Under the pieces are notes generated by a model, which saw nothing but the letters and a program-made list of their open reading frames with translations, was not told where the DNA came from and did not search any database. DNA of 64,000 nt from Tetmemena sp. SeJ-2015 (taxonomy: Eukaryota > Ciliophora > Spirotrichea > Sporadotrichida > Oxytrichidae). The stretch is from the NCBI GenBank assembly GCA_027382625.1, contig JAJKFJ010022898.1, positions 147,576-211,575 of the forward strand. The letters run 5' to 3'. Below are positions 1-12,712 of this stretch, piece by piece. Every line of letters starts with the position of its first letter. Position 1 is the stretch's first letter. Both the position numbers and the translations under genes were made by a program.

Positions 1-3000
1 TGAGCTGGCGTTTCCTCCAGAGATGTAGTAAGTGCTGCCAAGTTACTACTATTGCAGCTACTACTGAGCAGCTGCTGAATGCTCTTCAAGCTGTATCACT
101 CAGCTCAAAGGGGTTTGAGTTTTAGTGGTAAAGAAGTTAGTTCTGTCCATAGTGGTCCTTGTCTCTAAAAGACTGGACTGCCATCTCCCTTCCAATCAAA
201 TATAGAGACTAAGGATTATTATGAAGATGACAAGAGTTTTAAAGAATGATGTCAGATTTTTACTTCAAGTTCTGAGCTAGGCTTTAAGATGATACTTAAC
301 CGCTTGAAGAAAAATGACTTCCTTTATTTAGTAAAAGAATTTAAGTATAATGAAGGCTTAGTTCCATGAACCTTGCTACTTAAATGAGTACAAATTTATA
401 AAGTAAACTTGGTGCCCCATTAAAATAGTTGCTACCTTGATAGTAAGAGTTGCTATTCTGAGTTTAGTTAACCCTATCTCTATTAGCACTTGCCTCTTGG
501 TATGAGAAGGTTTACTGATCTATCCCTCCCCCTAGACCATAGCTCTCAGAGTGCTTGAAAGTGAGAGTGGGCGTCTTTTACTCCTCCTACCTCATCTCAG
601 TATCTCTCATAGAATAGCTTGGGATACTTGCGTTTGCTCCCTCGTACTTTAAATCTTTGGCTGCTTTTACTGTGCCCCTATTATTCTACTTCGTCTTTGC
701 AGGTATCTATGAGAAATAATAGTTATAACTTTTCTAAATACAATATTCCTTAAAATTATAATCTCAAATAACTGTATGACTTTTATAAAGAGAAGAGTTG
801 CTATTTCTGAGCAGGTTGAACGAGTTAAGAATTGAGGGCCTGATACTAACTCGAAACTAATTTGGTGTTGGGGCCAAGACTGACTGAGCTGCCTCCATAG
901 GCATCAGACTTTCTAGATGACGAAGACTGCTTTTACAGTAGTGGAGGCTAGTTCGGAATAATGTTAGCAGCCTAACTCGATTAGACAGTTGACTAGAAAG
1001 GATTGGAGGAAGTTACAGAAGCTGTGATTGTTGAGTGTTGGGAGGTTAAGTTCTGCACTGACTGAGAGGGATGGAATGGCTGGTGAAGATTATGCAAAGT
1101 AGCAGCTGTTGAGACTGAGCTTTGAGGATTCAGCGGCAGAGGATTCCCAGAGTATTACTATTGCTGCTAGGCAGGCATGTTGAAGAAGTTTCCTTATGAA
1201 AGGTAGATAAAAATTAATAGATAGCAAAGTTATATTAATTTCCTTGTGAGAAATTCAAATTCAATCTTGGACTCTTATTAAGTTTCTATTCGGCACAATA
1301 TTTATTGAAATTAATTTTTTGAGTTCTATTCTGTCAAATCCTTGCTAATGATTGCAGTTGTGCCTTCAAAGAATAAAACTCAAGCTATATATAGATGAGC
1401 CTCTTCTGTTGGGTTGAGGGGACTGAGCGAGCTAGCTGAAATTGGAGACTTTAGTATCCATGGTGTAGCCTTGATTCCTTACTGGATGAATGTTTGAGCT
1501 GGTTTGCTTGGCACTTTTACTCTGGCTATTATCTTGGACTCCCCCATAGCTCTAGTTTAAAGAATTAAAGAAAATTCAAGATTTGTATTGATAAGAGTTG
1601 ACTGGGCGGCTTAAATTATCCTCCATGAAAGATTCTTCATCTGCTGCTGTAGGGAATTACTCATAAATTGAAATGTTTATAGAAAGGGCTATATTTAATT
1701 ATTTGCAAGAGATTTATGAGTAGTGGTTTGAGCAATTGGCTGCTTCTTTGTTAAAGGAGAGATGAGAAACTATTAAAAACGATTTGATGCATCCAATTAT
1801 AAATTAAGATGTGATTGAACAAGTAGATGGAGTTGTTAGATTGATTTAAAGCTGCAGCTACTGTAGCTGAGTTGATAGCACTACCACTCTGAGTGCTTTG
1901 GTAAATTTATTGTGACTGAGAAAACTTAAGAAAAGAATATAGAGTTTTATAGACAAATTTCAAATAAAACTGGTGAGTGCCTTCTGTAGTATCTCTCTTA
2001 GCAAGATACTCCTGCTGAGATTAATTCTGCAATTGACCCAAACTCTACTTCAGTTCCTAGTTGTTATAAGTATTCTGAGTAGTCTTGTAGCCTTGGTTAG
2101 GTTGATTTGAGGAAGAGATGAGCATCTTTATCCGATCGTGATCATTATCATTCAAAGTGCTTTAGTGAACTATCACCTTGTTATTAGCATTTCTCTGATT
2201 CAAAAATTAAATAAACGCTTACAAATCATGAAAGATGTTTTATTAAAAGTGATTTTACCTACCAGAAAGAATTTCAAAGTCCTACGCAATTCTCTAGTCC
2301 ATATCACTTTACTTTTCAAGTGCTTCAAAATCCGGCTTGTTTATGAGTACGAATTCACCATCACTCACCATACTCTATTATCTTTGAAACTCTTGACTAA
2401 CAGCACTTTCCCTTTACTATAGTATGTCCTCATTAGGAATTGTTGACATCACATCATTCAATTTACACTTAAGAAATTTTTGAGCGATATCATTTTCATA
2501 GTTATTTTACTGCAACCCGTTCCTTGCGAAATTAAGTTCACTGCTGTCTGCAAGTTAAAGCATCCTGCCGTTTAAACTCCTGTCTCGATCAGTGAATCTG
2601 CTCTGATTATCTGACAGAGAGTTAACTTCGAAGGAGTAAACCGCAACTTGCTTTCGAGGGTTTTGGTTTTTGATTGTGCTTTCTACGTTTTCGCTGTTTG
2701 AGGGTCTACCATTAATTGCACTATCTCTACCTTCCAAACTGAAAATGACAATTCGAACACGGATGCAAATTTTAATTTAAGCTGTATCTTTAGTCAGACT
2801 AGTTTGAATCTATTCTCTTTAGATCCATGAAATTAAAAGTACAAATAAGCCTTTATTGCACATGAAGTCACTAACTCTCTCTTGTTACTTAGAGCTGCTT
2901 TCCTTTCTGCCGGGAGATCTCTGACTTGCGTTGTACACAGATTGGATTATCTGGTTCTTATTATTCTATCCCTGATTCTAAAGGGACTCAGTCTAGGGGA

Positions 3001-4300
3001 GAGAAATAGATTGTGAGGGGTGGTAATCCTAAACGAGGGAGAGTTATTTCTAAGCTGTGGGCTGCTGTAAGAGGTTATTAGTTTGTAAAGAGGCTGACTG
3101 ATGCTTGAGTTGAATCTACTGGACTTGCTGTTGATAGCCTCTTGCACCCCCTCCACCATAGAGGTTGCTTTTTGAACCCTTGTGGGACTTTGGAGGAGGT
3201 TGGCTGCTTAAACTCGCAGCAGGTTGAATCGTTGAAGAGACTTGCATCTGACTATTATTGGGTCCTCCTCTGAAAAAATGGAAGCATAAATATTTTCTTT
3301 ATCTGCTTGATTAAACTTCAGATCTGATGCTGGGACCATTAAATCAAGTTATGATAAAAATGTTTTTATTACATGATTTACAAATCCTACTTTGCTTGAC
3401 TGGACGCTTAGAGTTCCTGTATTGGCTCCACTAACAGTGGCCCCTCTTTATTAATTGTATCCAGTTTTATTAGCCTGGACAATGCTGCTCTCTGATCCGC
3501 TACTTTGAGAGTGGGTATTTTCATAGGATTGAGCCAGCTGCTTCAGATTGATTTGCTAGTATTCTACTTATTGATTATTGGAGGAGCTCTGAGAAGCCTT
3601 CGGATTCTTTTGACTTTGAAGTGGAGTGATGCGGGAACTCATTTGATGGAGCGACGAAGGTTACTGATTGACTTGATTTTACTGACTTTCTGAAGATTAA
3701 ATCTGCTATGCTTGCGTCTGATTCTTTTGATTAAAAATTATTATGTCATTCAATTTAAACTTATGAAAGTTTGGATTGATTTTGCACTATTGCAGAAGTG
3801 GAGTCAATAGTATTGCCTCTGCCATGCACGCCGCCTTGAGTACTGGGTTTTGCATTTATCAAGTCGACTTGCCTATTTCTGATGTCCACTTCGATTGTGG
3901 CTGCATGCACAGTCGGTTAGAATTATATGTTATTCGCATTAATGTTATAAAATAATAATAGAGTAAGTAAATGCAAATAAATCCCTACACTATTTAACAT
4001 TTAGCACTTAAGATTTATAGTTATGTTGATTGTTGAATTATTTGTGCTACTGTTGAGAATACTGTTGCTACCCACCCCAAACCCAAAATTTGGCTGGTAC
4101 CCAGTCTGATTAGAACCTAGAGTATAAAAGAATAAAGTGCAGTATGATAATGGATTAGTGTTAATTTCTTTATAAAAAAAGTAGAATTCTATTTCCTGAG
4201 ATTGGTTTTGGACTTGGAGTTATTGTTGATGAGTTTCTTGGGCTGCGCCTGAGAGCTCCCTCCCTGCACATGACTCAAATTCGTGTCAGCTTAATTATAC
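1..4300 (-). CDS. Gln/Asn/Ser-rich low-complexity protein (partial, runs off left edge)
   Basis: No single standard-code ORF exists, but reading TAA/TAG as Gln gives long open stretches on the minus strand (for example 3140-3260, 2430-2740, 1700-2420, 1380-1560 and 1-100). They are dominated by Gln, Asn, Ser, Pro and Gly, with runs such as GGGGARGYQQQ near 3130 and AAAQQQLQQQQ near 60. Frame changes between stretches coincide with short AT-rich blocks, for example about 1575-1610 where a TGA is skipped, as expected for IESs. No folded domain is recognised; the composition is that of a disordered, possibly aggregation-prone protein. The 5' end near 4300 is a guess: open reading continues weakly to about 4300 and becomes unclear above. 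The 3' end lies beyond the window. It could be two genes. What is seen is frame and composition; function is unknown. Confidence 0.55.
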
Positions 4301-4717
4301 TGTGTGCTAAACTATATATTAGTATCTAAAAATTAAACTCTAGAGGAGATCCTGAAATTATTTTTTGTAGATTATGAAAAATATTTATCTAGTTTATTAG
4401 AAGGAATATATGAAGGGTGCTTTTGATTAGGTTTGGCTTTCTGTTTCATGATAATTTATTAATTTATTTTATAAACATTTAATTCAAAAATGTCCAGCTA
4501 AGAGTCTCTTCACTTGAAATTGTAAAAAGTGAAATTATATTTCTTTTTGTTCAATTCTACTTAATTCGTTTCTAGTGAGTCTTCAATATCCTTGCAAGTA
4601 TGTATTGCGCTAATCTTAGAGCAAGTGAAAATACTAAAGAGTATTTGAAAAACCAAAAGCCCAAGTAAAAGCTGAAAAGGTAGTCTGACTTATGAACAAT
4701 TAGAGAGTTCATCCAAT

Positions 4718-6300
4718 TCAAGAAGAAGTTTAACTCCCTTCTCTCGGCCACTCGATGGAAGCAATACTCTACTTGCCCCAATGAGGATTTAAGAATATTA
4801 ATATTGTCCTTGCTCTAAGTTTATGCAATGAGCAATGACTTTGAAATTGCTTTAGTGCCATTTATATAGTAAATTTAAATATTCCATCATAGCATAAAAT
4901 TTTACTTGTTATATCTAGGATGTGCATGTCAACTTAAATCTAACCCTTATCAGTTCTACTTATCTCCACTCCCACAAAGTTATATCGCATGAAGTAAGGC
5001 GAGTCTTTCCAAATGTCAGTGTACACGTGAGTTAGTAAACCCTTGCAGTTATATTCGCCAGTTAGGCAGTTATGAGTCATCCCTGAAGAAGAGAATTCCA
5101 CAAAGGGAAATTTCTCAAACTGAAGAGACTCATCTCCTTGTGAGGTTGGAGCCATAGACTTAGGATTAGTAGATAGAGAGCAGGGTGTCTTGAAAAATTG
5201 TGAGTAGTGCACATCTCCGCTCATGAAGACTGTCCTATGGATGATGTTGTAATTCATAATGAGCCTCAGAAACTTTTTGCGTGATTCATAATATAAATAT
5301 ATACCTCCTGTATAGATGAATATATAAAGCATAATCCCAACTCTCACTTAGGAAGATATTGTCATAGTTTAAGAACTGAACACCGGAGCCTATTAAAACT
5401 ACATCAGATCCCTTTTTATTAGATTCTTTGAAGGTAGATTCTAGCCAATCCCACTACACTTCTCCAAGCATGTCCCCTTCCTTCATATTGAATCTTATGT
5501 CAAGTAGAATTACATGCACTTTGATTATCTATACTCATTCATGAATTTATTTTAATGATATCATCTTCAATCTCACCAACTTAAACTTTCTCCCCTTCCA
5601 GTATTATCCAGTAATCCTGGTAAACTCCTTGATGCGCAACTTTGTCTTTTTCAATTGCCTTCTAATCTTTACCCCCTTGATAGCTTTCTCTTCTTCTTGT
5701 ATGGATAGGTTCTTAGAGGAAGTCCAAGTACATTTGTTTCTGCATATGTTTGTGCTTATACTCAATACCTGCATTATCATTTCCATAATCGTGGTCATCC
5801 CAAACTCCCAAGATGGGGAACTTTTCTCTCATCTGTTGATAGTCTAACAAAAAGTGCTTAGGATGATAAAAAATGGGTAATGACTTAACTTACACCAATC
5901 GTTGAAAGTCATATCATAGATTTTCATCTTATCCTCTACGCTCTTGTCTTGCCTTTCATAGCTCATCGTTGAATAGTTGACTATAGAGTATAAGGTAAGA
6001 GGAATTTGAAGATACTTACAAGTCTAATTGTTGCCTCGGTCTAAGTAAACTGCGTCACCTAGCCAGATATACACGTCAGGGGAGTAATCAAGCACTGTCT
6101 TAAAGATAGTGTTATTGATTCTCATAAAATCAATAGCATTATTATCATGATTGATTCTGTGCGAATTGTGACAAGATCCAACTGCGAGCTTCAATTTACT
6201 ATCCGAGCTCTTCTTCTCAAGAGAGTAAGTTATAAGTTAAAAGAAAGAATTAACTTGGATATCAAGTTCGGTTTGCTAGAAAACTATCAAATTTTGAAGG
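4718..6300 (-). CDS. PhoD-like metallophosphatase
   Basis: Minus-strand conceptual translation shows the PhoD/alkaline phosphatase D core in order: AVGSCHNSHRI (about 6150), YIWLGDAVYLDRG (about 6050), PILGVWDDHDYGNDNAG (about 5800), and VFMSGDVHYSQFF (about 5220), followed by FVEFSSSGMTHNC. These Asp, His and Asn residues are the metal-binding and active-site motifs of the family, which hydrolyses phosphate esters or diesters, usually in secretory or lysosomal compartments. Several frame changes between blocks are consistent with IESs. Taking TAA/TAG as Gln, the frame stays open past the conserved region to a TGA at 4718-4720. The N-terminus is not resolved: a signal peptide would be expected but none is clear before the Merlin element at 6394, so the first coding segment may be hidden by an IES or lie elsewhere. 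Family assignment is firm; boundaries are approximate. Confidence 0.8.
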
Positions 6301-6385
6301 GAGATATCTAGTGGTATAAATCTGTTAATCTTGAGTTGCTAATACTGATGCTGCTATCTTTAATTTCAGATACAGGAGTATCACA

Positions 6386-6393
6386 AAATATAT
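6386..6393. repeat. Target site duplication AAATATAT, left copy
   Basis: The eight bases immediately outside the left end of the Merlin element are repeated exactly outside its right end (12545-12552). An 8-bp duplication is typical of Merlin elements. Confidence 0.85.
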
Positions 6394-7069
6394 GGGGGGT
6401 GAGTCCGGCACCGCACGTGCGGTCTGGGAACCGCACATATTTGCCCAGACCGCACATACATTCCCCAGATTGCCCAGACCGCACATACTTTGCCCAGACC
6501 GCACATACTTTGCCCAGACCGCACATACTTTGCCCAGCCCGCACACACTATGCCCAGACCGCACACACCAAACCCAGATTGCCCAGACCGCACACACCAA
6601 ACCCAGATTGCCCAGACCTCACATACCAAATCCATATTGGCCAGACCGCACGGACTAAGCCCAAATTGCACCTTCAAAATCCCGAGTGCCCACACCGCAC
6701 ATACTTGCTTGAAAGTACCCATATGCTTTCATACCTAATTCATGAGGAGTCAAAACTACAATGCCAAATAAATACATTTATAATAATTTCCTTACACCAA
6801 GGGAAATTAGTAATTCAAAGTTACATAGGATAGTAATTTTTTTCTTATATATGATCTTTCCCGTAATATTTTACTAGACGCGCCATATTACGTAGTTTTA
6901 ATAATTTGATATTAACATATTTAGTTATTATATTTGATATCTAAGTACTGTTTACGTTTTTGCAAAGGTTATGCAGTCAACTATTATATTAATTAAACTA
7001 AAAAAATAAACATGCCAAACTGTAGATTATATAGGCGAGAGTGTATTGTTGCTAGTATAATTCATATAT
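6394..7069 (+). repeat. Left terminal inverted repeat of the Merlin element
   Basis: Matches the reverse complement of 11869-12544 with few or no mismatches; paired positions sum to 18938 at both ends. Positions 6394-6700 hold about a dozen units of the type GCCCAGACCGCACATACTT with variants, plus one perfect palindrome CCGCACGTGCGG at 6411-6422. The ORFs visible in this tandem block on either strand are products of the repeat, not genes. Confidence 0.9.
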
Positions 7070-7781
7070 AAGAGGGTAATAACTAAAGAGGATGCTTTAC
7101 TAAAGCATACAAATGTATTGTGCATTTTTCATTAGATACATATATATATATATATATATATTATATAATTAGCGATAGGTTTTAAAAGATATAGTCATTT
7201 CACTGAAATAAAGTAACTTTTTAATAAGGATGAGAAAAAAATAGATTATAAAAATATATCTGATGACATTATTTACGAAAAAAACTTTAGATAAATAAAT
7301 TTTATTCGTTGAGGACTAATAACATTTAGCAGGTTTTCAAGATAGAATAAAGTTTGATATGTGTGAGTTCTTAAAAGATATATTATGTTTTTATCAGGAA
7401 GTATCTTCTTGTCATATACAAGTGCAATTCGCTACATAAGTCATTACATGGGCAAATACTAATAAGTGGCTTCGATATATTATTGATAAATTTTAAATAA
7501 CGTAAATTAATAAATTTTCACAATAAATTGTTGATAATTTTATAATTTTCAATCAGTTATATAAATAATATTGGATAAGTTCTTTTATAAAGGATAATTA
7601 AAGGTAAAAAATGGAGTGCGTCAGTATGAACAAGGAATTATTAAATCTGGCAAAGACATTAAGAAATGATAACTTGTAACTTATAAAAAGACTTCTTAAC
7701 AGATATAACATAATATCTCAAATATAAATACAATATTTAATAAAGAATAAATTTTTACAAAATACAGTCAAAAATTATAAT
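7070..7781. other. AT-rich interior of the Merlin element without recognisable gene
   Basis: Very AT-rich sequence between the left terminal repeat and the transposase stop, including a TA dinucleotide run near 7140-7160. I see no coding signal here. Confidence 0.6.
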
Positions 7782-10700
7782 TCAATATTAATATTTTAAA
7801 AATTATTATTATAGTCTGTTTATATATTGCAGTCGATCGTTGGTGGTAGTCAGCATACGTAAATTGCGACGCCACAACGCTTCGAATAAAAACAGTTCGA
7901 TTTATTCTGTGTCTCCTGGGAAAGAATTGTACAAATGGCGACAATGGTATTAAAGAGTACCCCAAACCCCCTCTATTAGGTTAGAGTGTAACATAGTTCT
8001 CTATTCTCCTGTTAAAAAGTAATATATAATGAGATAGTAGGTAAATTATTAATATAAATAATTAAATTTAAAGTGATATTGAAAGATTATAAAAAAGATG
8101 TTGGTGTCTTGTGAATGTGTCTGGTATGAGTGATATTCAGTTCAGCCCAAGGTACAGCCAAATACGACAAATGTCCGTCATGGTCAACATGTGAACCAGG
8201 AGAAACATTATTGCGAATAAGTTCTGTAAATGTAGCGGCTGTCCTATTTTCAATTCTCATTATCTTACACCTTTGAGTATAATAACATAAATTTTAATGT
8301 TAGCACGTTCTTCTATCAGCCCAAATATCCATACCTATCTATCGTGTCTTCGTAACGGTTCATCATAAAATAAAATAGTACGATATGCTGGTGTGAGTCC
8401 ACATAATAACATAACTCTAGATATAATATAATCGAGAGATTTTTTTTTATATATAGGTAAAATATAAGAGTTTAACACTTTCTGATTGTATAGATGAAAT
8501 ATATGAGTTATACTATTAACAAAAAAAGAAAATGTTCTTTTCTAATTTTTGCCACCTTTTTTGGTCATACATTTTAAGATCTTTTTGCTGTAGTGTGGTT
8601 ATTATTATTTGCTTTTTTTTTGTGTTTATAAAATGTATATACCTCGTACGTTTGTCTTTCAGCGGAAAAAATATTTATGGTATAGTGTATTACACAAATA
8701 AGGTTTTAGTTGTTAATATATATAAAAATATTAATATGTAAAACCCACATGCTCTCATCAACCTGTATTCTATAATTTATTATTCAAAACTCATCATAAA
8801 ATTATTTTCTGCCTTGTAGCATGAAACCTTATTGCTCATCTTAGAACCGTCTGTAAATTGCTTGTCTTAGGACAGAAAAAAAACTTGCCCACTGCCTTCC
8901 TAAAGTAAATAACTAATATAAAAACATAATTTTAACAAAATATGTGATACTTGTGTTGCATCCGTAACGCATTTTAAGGATAATAGGCAATTTAAAGATA
9001 TAATTATGGTACATATGTAAATTAATTCTGTGCTGTTACAGCCATTAGGGAAGTATAATAGGATAAAAAATTTTATTTTTTAATGAATCAATGTTTATAA
9101 AGTATAATTTTATTCTATAATCAGATAGAATTAATTGAATTTCTCAAATTATATAACGATTATTTTAAAAGTATTCCTACAGGACATTGCGTAGAATAAC
9201 CACATTCCAAGTCCGAGGGCAATATACCAAGAGACCATGCGTAATAGACTACCTACTCCTACATCTGTACTCTTAACATTTTATTAGTAAACTTTTGTGT
9301 TAAAGTAATTAACAATTATCAATAAATCACGAAATGGGATACTTTGATTCCTAAATATTATTATAATATTTTATTCACTATTAATATTATATGTTTGCTA
9401 GACCATATCAATTAACATTATAGATTGTTCTTATCAAAAATTCAGTATAAATTCTTACATTAGATCTATTGAATACCTTATATATATTATAGGTAGAATA
9501 TGAAAGTGTTAGAGAACTTATAAAAATATTTGTAAGTTTATATTTATTTAAGCAAATATTAACGGTATATATTGAGTAATAACTTACTTGATCTTTAGTT
9601 GCGTACTTTAAACTCTCACTTTTTCAGACGTAATTTTTTCTTTTTCTAAATATTCCATAGCTAGGTTACACTTTTTTTAATTTTTTCTTAGACAAATATT
9701 TCTAATAGTAATAGCTATAGCAGTAATAGTAGTAATAGCCGTAGCAGTAATATTAAATGAAGAGATAATTAAGATGATGATGAATAAATAGAAGATGAGG
9801 AAAATTTATTAGCAGAAGAATAGTTTGTAATGAAGAAAATTTTGATATTAAATTAGAGAGTATTCAAAAAAGTGAAATTCATAGCTGAAATAGTTAGGCT
9901 CGCAAGTAAGCAACTAAGGATTAATGCAGTAATTTATCTAGTGATGATTATATTAATTTAACCATCAGGTAAATTATACATATCGTTTTACAAATATATC
10001 GAATCCATTCATATTCGCCATATATCTTTCTATATATATATATAAACCAAAAATATGTGTATCTTTTTACATTTGATTTAATATAATACTTAAAATATAG
10101 ACATTCATAAGCTGTGCTATCCTTGTACCCGTGCCGTACAGAGTCACATATAATTGCGTTTCCATTACAGCTTTACATTGATTTATGTATATATATTTAT
10201 TAATAAATTAAATAAAATCGAATTTTTTAGAAGTTATATTATGTTTATAGGTTTAAAAAGTTTATTATTTAGAGGTTTTTATTTTGACAACCATCACATT
10301 TACTGTCTTCTTTTGTAGCAACAGGTTACAGGACAAAAGATTTATTAGCTTGTGACTGCTTGTAGTTTAAATTAAATTCTATATCTATATATATATTGAA
10401 AAAATGGCATTGAATTCGCAAAATCTTTTTTAAATACAAGTCTATGAATTTTCTGTTATAAAGATGAGGCTAAGCTCCCTAGTGTACCTCTTTGAAAGCA
10501 TGGCAGTTTGAAATTTTTTAGAATATATCTTAATTATAGTTAAAGACTGATTAAGGAACTTAATTCAAATAATTTTGATGTGAATACAACACTACGTTAT
10601 CAGAGAATTTCCATTTGAAAATATATCACTCATCATAATATCTGAGATCTAGAAAAGTTTTTCGATAAGTTTGAAATTAGAAATGATTGCTAAAAAGTTC

Positions 10701-11347
10701 AACATTAAAATTAGGTAAAAACATGTCAGTTGAAGTAAAACTCCATTCTGATGTAGTAAAACTCCATCTCTAAATTTTTAAAGTAGCCAATCAGAGACTC
10801 TGCTTTGCTTAATAATTTCTAATTATTAAGTCTCTGATTGGCTACTTTAAAAATTTAGAGATGGAGTTTTACTACATCAGAATGGAGTTTTACTTCAACT
10901 GACATGTTTTTACCTAATTTTAATGTTGAACTTTTTAGCAATCATTTCTAATTTCAAACTTATCGAAAAACTTTTCTAGATCTCAGATATTATGATGAGT
11001 GATATATTTTCAAATGGAAATTCTCTGATAACGTAGTGTTGTATTCACATCAAAATTATTTGAATTAAGATCCTTAATCAGTCTTCAACTATAATTAAGA
11101 TATACTCTAAAAAATTTCAAACTGCCATGCTTTCAAAGAGATTCACTAGGGAGCTTAGCCTCGTCTTTATAACAGAAAATTCATAGACTTGTATTTAAAA
11201 AAGATTTTGCGAATTCAATGCCATTTTTTCAATATATTTATATATTTAATACATCTTGCACGGTAAGCTTTCTTGTAGCAATCCAATGTCTATCAAATAC
11301 TGTATCGCTAGACTTGCTTTTTCGATGCTGATATTTTCTCTTTCCAT
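7782..11347 (-). CDS. Merlin-type (ISXO2/IS1016-like) transposase, interrupted
   Basis: Minus-strand blocks appear in the expected family order. N-terminus: from an ATG at 11345-11347, MERENISIEKASLAIQYL and IDIGLLQESLPCK. After the palindrome, a Cys-containing zinc-binding-like block: KEDSKCDGCQNKN near 10300 and HGYKDSTAYEC near 10100. Catalytic domain: DEPLRRHDRQVWIFGLIEE (about 8340-8300, first Asp), NRTAATFTELIRNNVSPGS, VDHDGHLSYLAVPWAEL (second Asp), HTRHIHKTPT, then SNLIEGVWGTLQ near 7960 (Glu of the N-x-IE-x-x-W motif) and FEALWRRNLR. The frame ends at TGA 7782-7784. Blocks are separated by AT-rich DNA that must be introns, IESs or decay, and the 0.85-kb palindrome splits the N-terminal part. 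The enzyme would excise and insert the surrounding element at the terminal repeats. Whether it is still functional cannot be judged; it is annotated as one broken gene. Confidence 0.75.
10392..11236. repeat. 845-bp palindrome (fold-back), nested in the transposase gene
   Basis: Arms 10392-10799 and 10829-11236 are inverted copies around a 29-bp AT-rich spacer; paired positions sum to about 21628 throughout, with few mismatches. It separates the transposase N-terminus (11247-11347) from its zinc-binding block (10100-10330). Best read as a fold-back or MITE-like insertion into the Merlin element. No ORF inside is convincing, and a clear flanking duplication was not found because both flanks are simple AT sequence. 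Confidence 0.85.
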
Positions 11348-11868
11348 TGCTTACGATATGTTATTATCAGCTGCAATAATTTTTATTTCACAATTAAAAT
11401 TTATCCAACTTAGACAACTATTTATGTCCCAAATACAAGGATTTAATACATTATCATTAATGAAAATGTATTTTTACATTTTAAAATTGTATTTATTTTA
11501 ATTATTTGAGTATTCTCTTAATTTCATTCAATCCATTAAAAATCTTACATATTGCTAATCGCATATATTATATACACTACTTTATAATATACTTATGAAT
11601 AAATTAATATTAAAATTTAGAGAAAATTGATTTAATTTATTAGGCTAATATTCACAAAAATAATCATTCTTTTGCTGGAAAACTAAAAATATCATTTTTG
11701 GGATATATTGTGTTTATATGTGATTAAGAATTTATATATTTATTTATTAAAAATCATTTCTGTATTGAGAAATCTATAATTTATTTCAAACCTTACTAAG
11801 CAAAATTGTTATTGATGGACATATATTACAAATAATGTTATGATTTCTAAAATATGACTTAAATACCT

Positions 11869-12544
11869 ATATATGAATTATACTAGCAACAATACACTCT
11901 CGCCTATATAATCTACAGTTTGGCATGTTTATTTTTTTAGTTTAATTAATATAATAGTTGACTGCATAACCTTTGCAAAAACGTAAACAGTACTTAGATA
12001 TCAAATATAATAACTAAATATGTTAATATCAAATTATTAAAACTACGTAATATGGCGCGTCTAGTAAAATATTACGGGAAAGATCATATATAAGAAAAAA
12101 ATTACTATCCTATGTAACTTTGAATTACTAATTTCCCTTGGTGTAAGGAAATTATTATAAATGTATTTATTTGGCATTGTAGTTTTGACTCCTCATGAAT
12201 TAGGTATGAAAGCATATGGGTACTTTCAAGCAAGTATGTGCGGTGTGGGCACTCGGGATTTTGAAGGTGCAATTTGGGCTTAGTCCGTGCGGTCTGGCCA
12301 ATATGGATTTGGTATGTGAGGTCTGGGCAATCTGGGTTTGGTGTGTGCGGTCTGGGCAATCTGGGTTTGGTGTGTGCGGTCTGGGCATAGTGTGTGCGGG
12401 CTGGGCAAAGTATGTGCGGTCTGGGCAAAGTATGTGCGGTCTGGGCAAAGTATGTGCGGTCTGGGCAATCTGGGGAATGTATGTGCGGTCTGGGCAAATA
12501 TGTGCGGTTCCCAGACCGCACGTGCGGTGCCGGACTCACCCCCC
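11869..12544 (-). repeat. Right terminal inverted repeat of the Merlin element
   Basis: Inverted copy of 6394-7069, ending in a CCCCCC run at 12539-12544, with the mirrored palindrome CCGCACGTGCGG at 12516-12527 and the same GC-rich tandem units. Confidence 0.9.
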
Positions 12545-12552
12545 AAATATAT
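12545..12552. repeat. Target site duplication AAATATAT, right copy
   Basis: Exact copy of 6386-6393, abutting the right terminal repeat. Confidence 0.85.
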
Positions 12553-12712
12553 TGACAGGTGAAATTTTCTCATTTTAAAATTCTTAATCTTAGTATAGCA
12601 ATTTTAAATTGATCTAAGCAAGCAGAGGTTTACATTAGCATATTGAAAAGTAGAGAAAGTAAGAATATCTGCTTTTGATTATTTGATAATCTCTAATTTA
12701 TTTATCTTCTAA

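Larger units (their letters stand above)
6394..12544. mobile_element. Merlin-family (IS1016-like) DNA transposon, 6151 bp
   Basis: A complete element with long, near-perfect terminal inverted repeats (6394-7069 and 11869-12544) starting GGGGGGTGAGTCCGG, flanked by an exact 8-bp duplication AAATATAT. The interior is very AT-rich and carries, on the minus strand, a transposase whose catalytic block matches the ISXO2/IS1016 (Merlin) DDE domain. The first 300 bp of each terminal repeat are GC-rich tandem repeats containing CCGCAC, in sharp contrast to the rest. It lies between the divergent PhoD-like and sideroflexin genes. A 0.85-kb palindrome (10392-11236) sits inside the N-terminal part of the transposase gene, apparently a nested insertion. 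In a ciliate germline such an element would be removed from the somatic genome. Ends and duplication are read directly; the family call rests on the transposase motifs and fits the 8-bp duplication. Confidence 0.85.

Noticed and set aside
4572..4781. Hydrophobic minus-strand ORF GQVEYCFHRVAERRELNFF
   Set aside because: Overlaps the open C-terminal frame of the PhoD-like gene in another frame and shows no family; probably chance in AT-rich DNA.
6308..6833. Overlapping ORFs on both strands at 6308-6833 encoding Arg/Pro/His/Cys-rich repeats
   Set aside because: They are generated by the GC-rich tandem repeats of the Merlin terminal inverted repeat and recur, inverted, at 12105-12578.
12105..12578. 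ORFs in the right terminal repeat
   Set aside because: Mirror copies of those at 6308-6833; repeat artefacts with no gene-like features.
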